A stretch of 64,000 nucleotides of DNA from positions 2,943,001-3,007,000 of the forward strand of contig NZ_JAZHRU010000001.1 of the NCBI RefSeq assembly GCF_036924525.1, written 5' to 3'. Position numbers and translations under genes: made by a program. The DNA comes from Bradyrhizobium sp. AZCC 1719. GTDB lineage: Bacteria > Pseudomonadota > Alphaproteobacteria > Rhizobiales > Xanthobacteraceae. Below, one piece after another: positions 63,515 through 64,000 of this stretch. Each line of letters starts with the position of its first letter. The first letter of the stretch is position 1. The notes under the pieces were generated by a model. It was given only the letters and a program-made list of their open reading frames with translations. It had not been told where the DNA came from and did not search any database.

Positions 63515-64000
63515 TCAGTATTTCTTGCACTCCGGAACCGTCCGGCTCGGCAGGCCGATCTTTGAGAACACTGCCGGGTCGTAGCCGAGCGTCTGGTTCA
63601 CGTTCGGAATGACCTTCACAACCTTGCTGAACAAGGCGCCCTTGCCGTCATCCACCACCTCGGTGACGAAGTTGGTTCCGATCGCCTGGCGGTTGGAGTC
63701 GAGCTTGATCTTGCCGTTGGGCGCGTCGAGCTCGATCTTGGCGAGGGCTTCCTTGAGCTTCGCCTGGTTGTTGCTGAGGTCGCCATTGACCTGACGCAGC
63801 GCCAGGATGAGCGCCATCGTCGAGTTGTAGTAGTTGGTGGCGAGCAGTGACGGGCTGGGGAACCGCTTGTTCGGCGGGAAGGCGTCCTGATAAGCCTTCA
63901 CGAATTTCTGCCAGCCTGCATCCTCCCAGGTATCGGCCTGACCGCTCGCCGCGATGGTGCCGAGCAGCGCATTCTTGGCGTTACCCTTGGCGGAGAGGAT
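63515..64000 (-). CDS. Branched-chain-type ABC transporter binding protein, C-terminal part
   Basis: The frame is open to the right edge (162 codons seen; the start lies outside). The visible C-terminal lobe reads ALLGTIAASGQADTWEDAG, FVKAYQDAFPPNKRFPSP, TNYYNSTMALILALRQVNGD, LDAPNGKIKLDSNRQAIGTN and FVTEVVDDGKGAL, the pattern of family 5/LivK solute-binding proteins. It delivers the ligand to the LivHM channel downstream. The last residues are PSRTVPECKKY. It probably starts the long operon. Confidence 0.88.
   Translation of the reverse strand: MLSAKGNAKNALLGTIAASGQADTWEDAGWQKFVKAYQDAFPPNKRFPSPSLLATNYYNSTMALILALRQVNGDLSNNQAKLKEALAKIELDAPNGKIKLDSNRQAIGTNFVTEVVDDGKGALFSKVVKVIPNVNQTLGYDPAVFSKIGLPSRTVPECKKY

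Overview
The window looks like chromosome of a slow-growing alphaproteobacterium of the Bradyrhizobium type. The DNA is GC-rich, and it carries DUF1236, DUF1488, DUF992, DUF2066 and DUF4864 genes, many transporters and catabolic enzymes, and three intergenic palindromic repeats of the kind scattered through Bradyrhizobium genomes. I see no rRNA, tRNA, CRISPR array, transposase or phage gene. This assignment is inference from gene content, not a database match.

Left part (1-10.4 kb): mixed housekeeping and accessory genes. These are a truncated AI-2E type permease, an exported cupredoxin, an MFS transporter, a coupled metallo-beta-lactamase/gluzincin peptidase pair, small DUF genes, and a TetR-controlled crotonase/tautomerase operon with two matched operator sites. 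A BKACE-type cleavage enzyme and a lipoprotein follow.

Middle-left (10.4-24.6 kb): amino-acid and amine metabolism. It holds two HTH-cupin regulators, an omega-aminotransferase, a D-amino-acid dehydrogenase, a cytoplasmic molybdenum sulfoxide reductase coupled to its regulator, a polar amino-acid ABC transporter with an FAD amine oxidase, a DUF1236 protein, and a divergent gamma-glutamyltransferase/ChaC pair.

Middle (24.6-41.6 kb): a Baeyer-Villiger monooxygenase, a phytanoyl-CoA dioxygenase-like enzyme, an ATC-hydrolase-like protein, and a second monooxygenase naturally fused to an alpha/beta-hydrolase. Together these suggest oxidative breakdown of a ketone or alicyclic compound. Then come a Tat-exported beta-carbonic anhydrase, a LysR/Bug-protein pair and a four-gene MacAB/Dev-like exporter.

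Right part (41.6-64 kb): more than 20 genes, all on the minus strand and nearly all touching or overlapping. In transcription order they are a branched-chain-type ABC transporter (binding protein, AraC regulator, LivH, LivM, LivG and a LivF fused to a Tm-1/UPF0261 domain), a TIM-barrel PEP-hydrolase-family protein, a giant repeat-containing flotillin, two CoxG-like SRPBCC proteins, and a xanthine-dehydrogenase-family hydroxylase whose large subunit is split in two. CoxD/CoxE-like maturation proteins, an amidohydrolase, an MBL lactonase-like enzyme, an SMP-30/cysteine-hydrolase fusion, an azoreductase-like flavoprotein and a quinone-oxidoreductase-like MDR protein complete the block. I read it as one uptake-and-catabolism system for an unknown, probably heterocyclic or lactone-forming, substrate. 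It is the most interesting part of the window.
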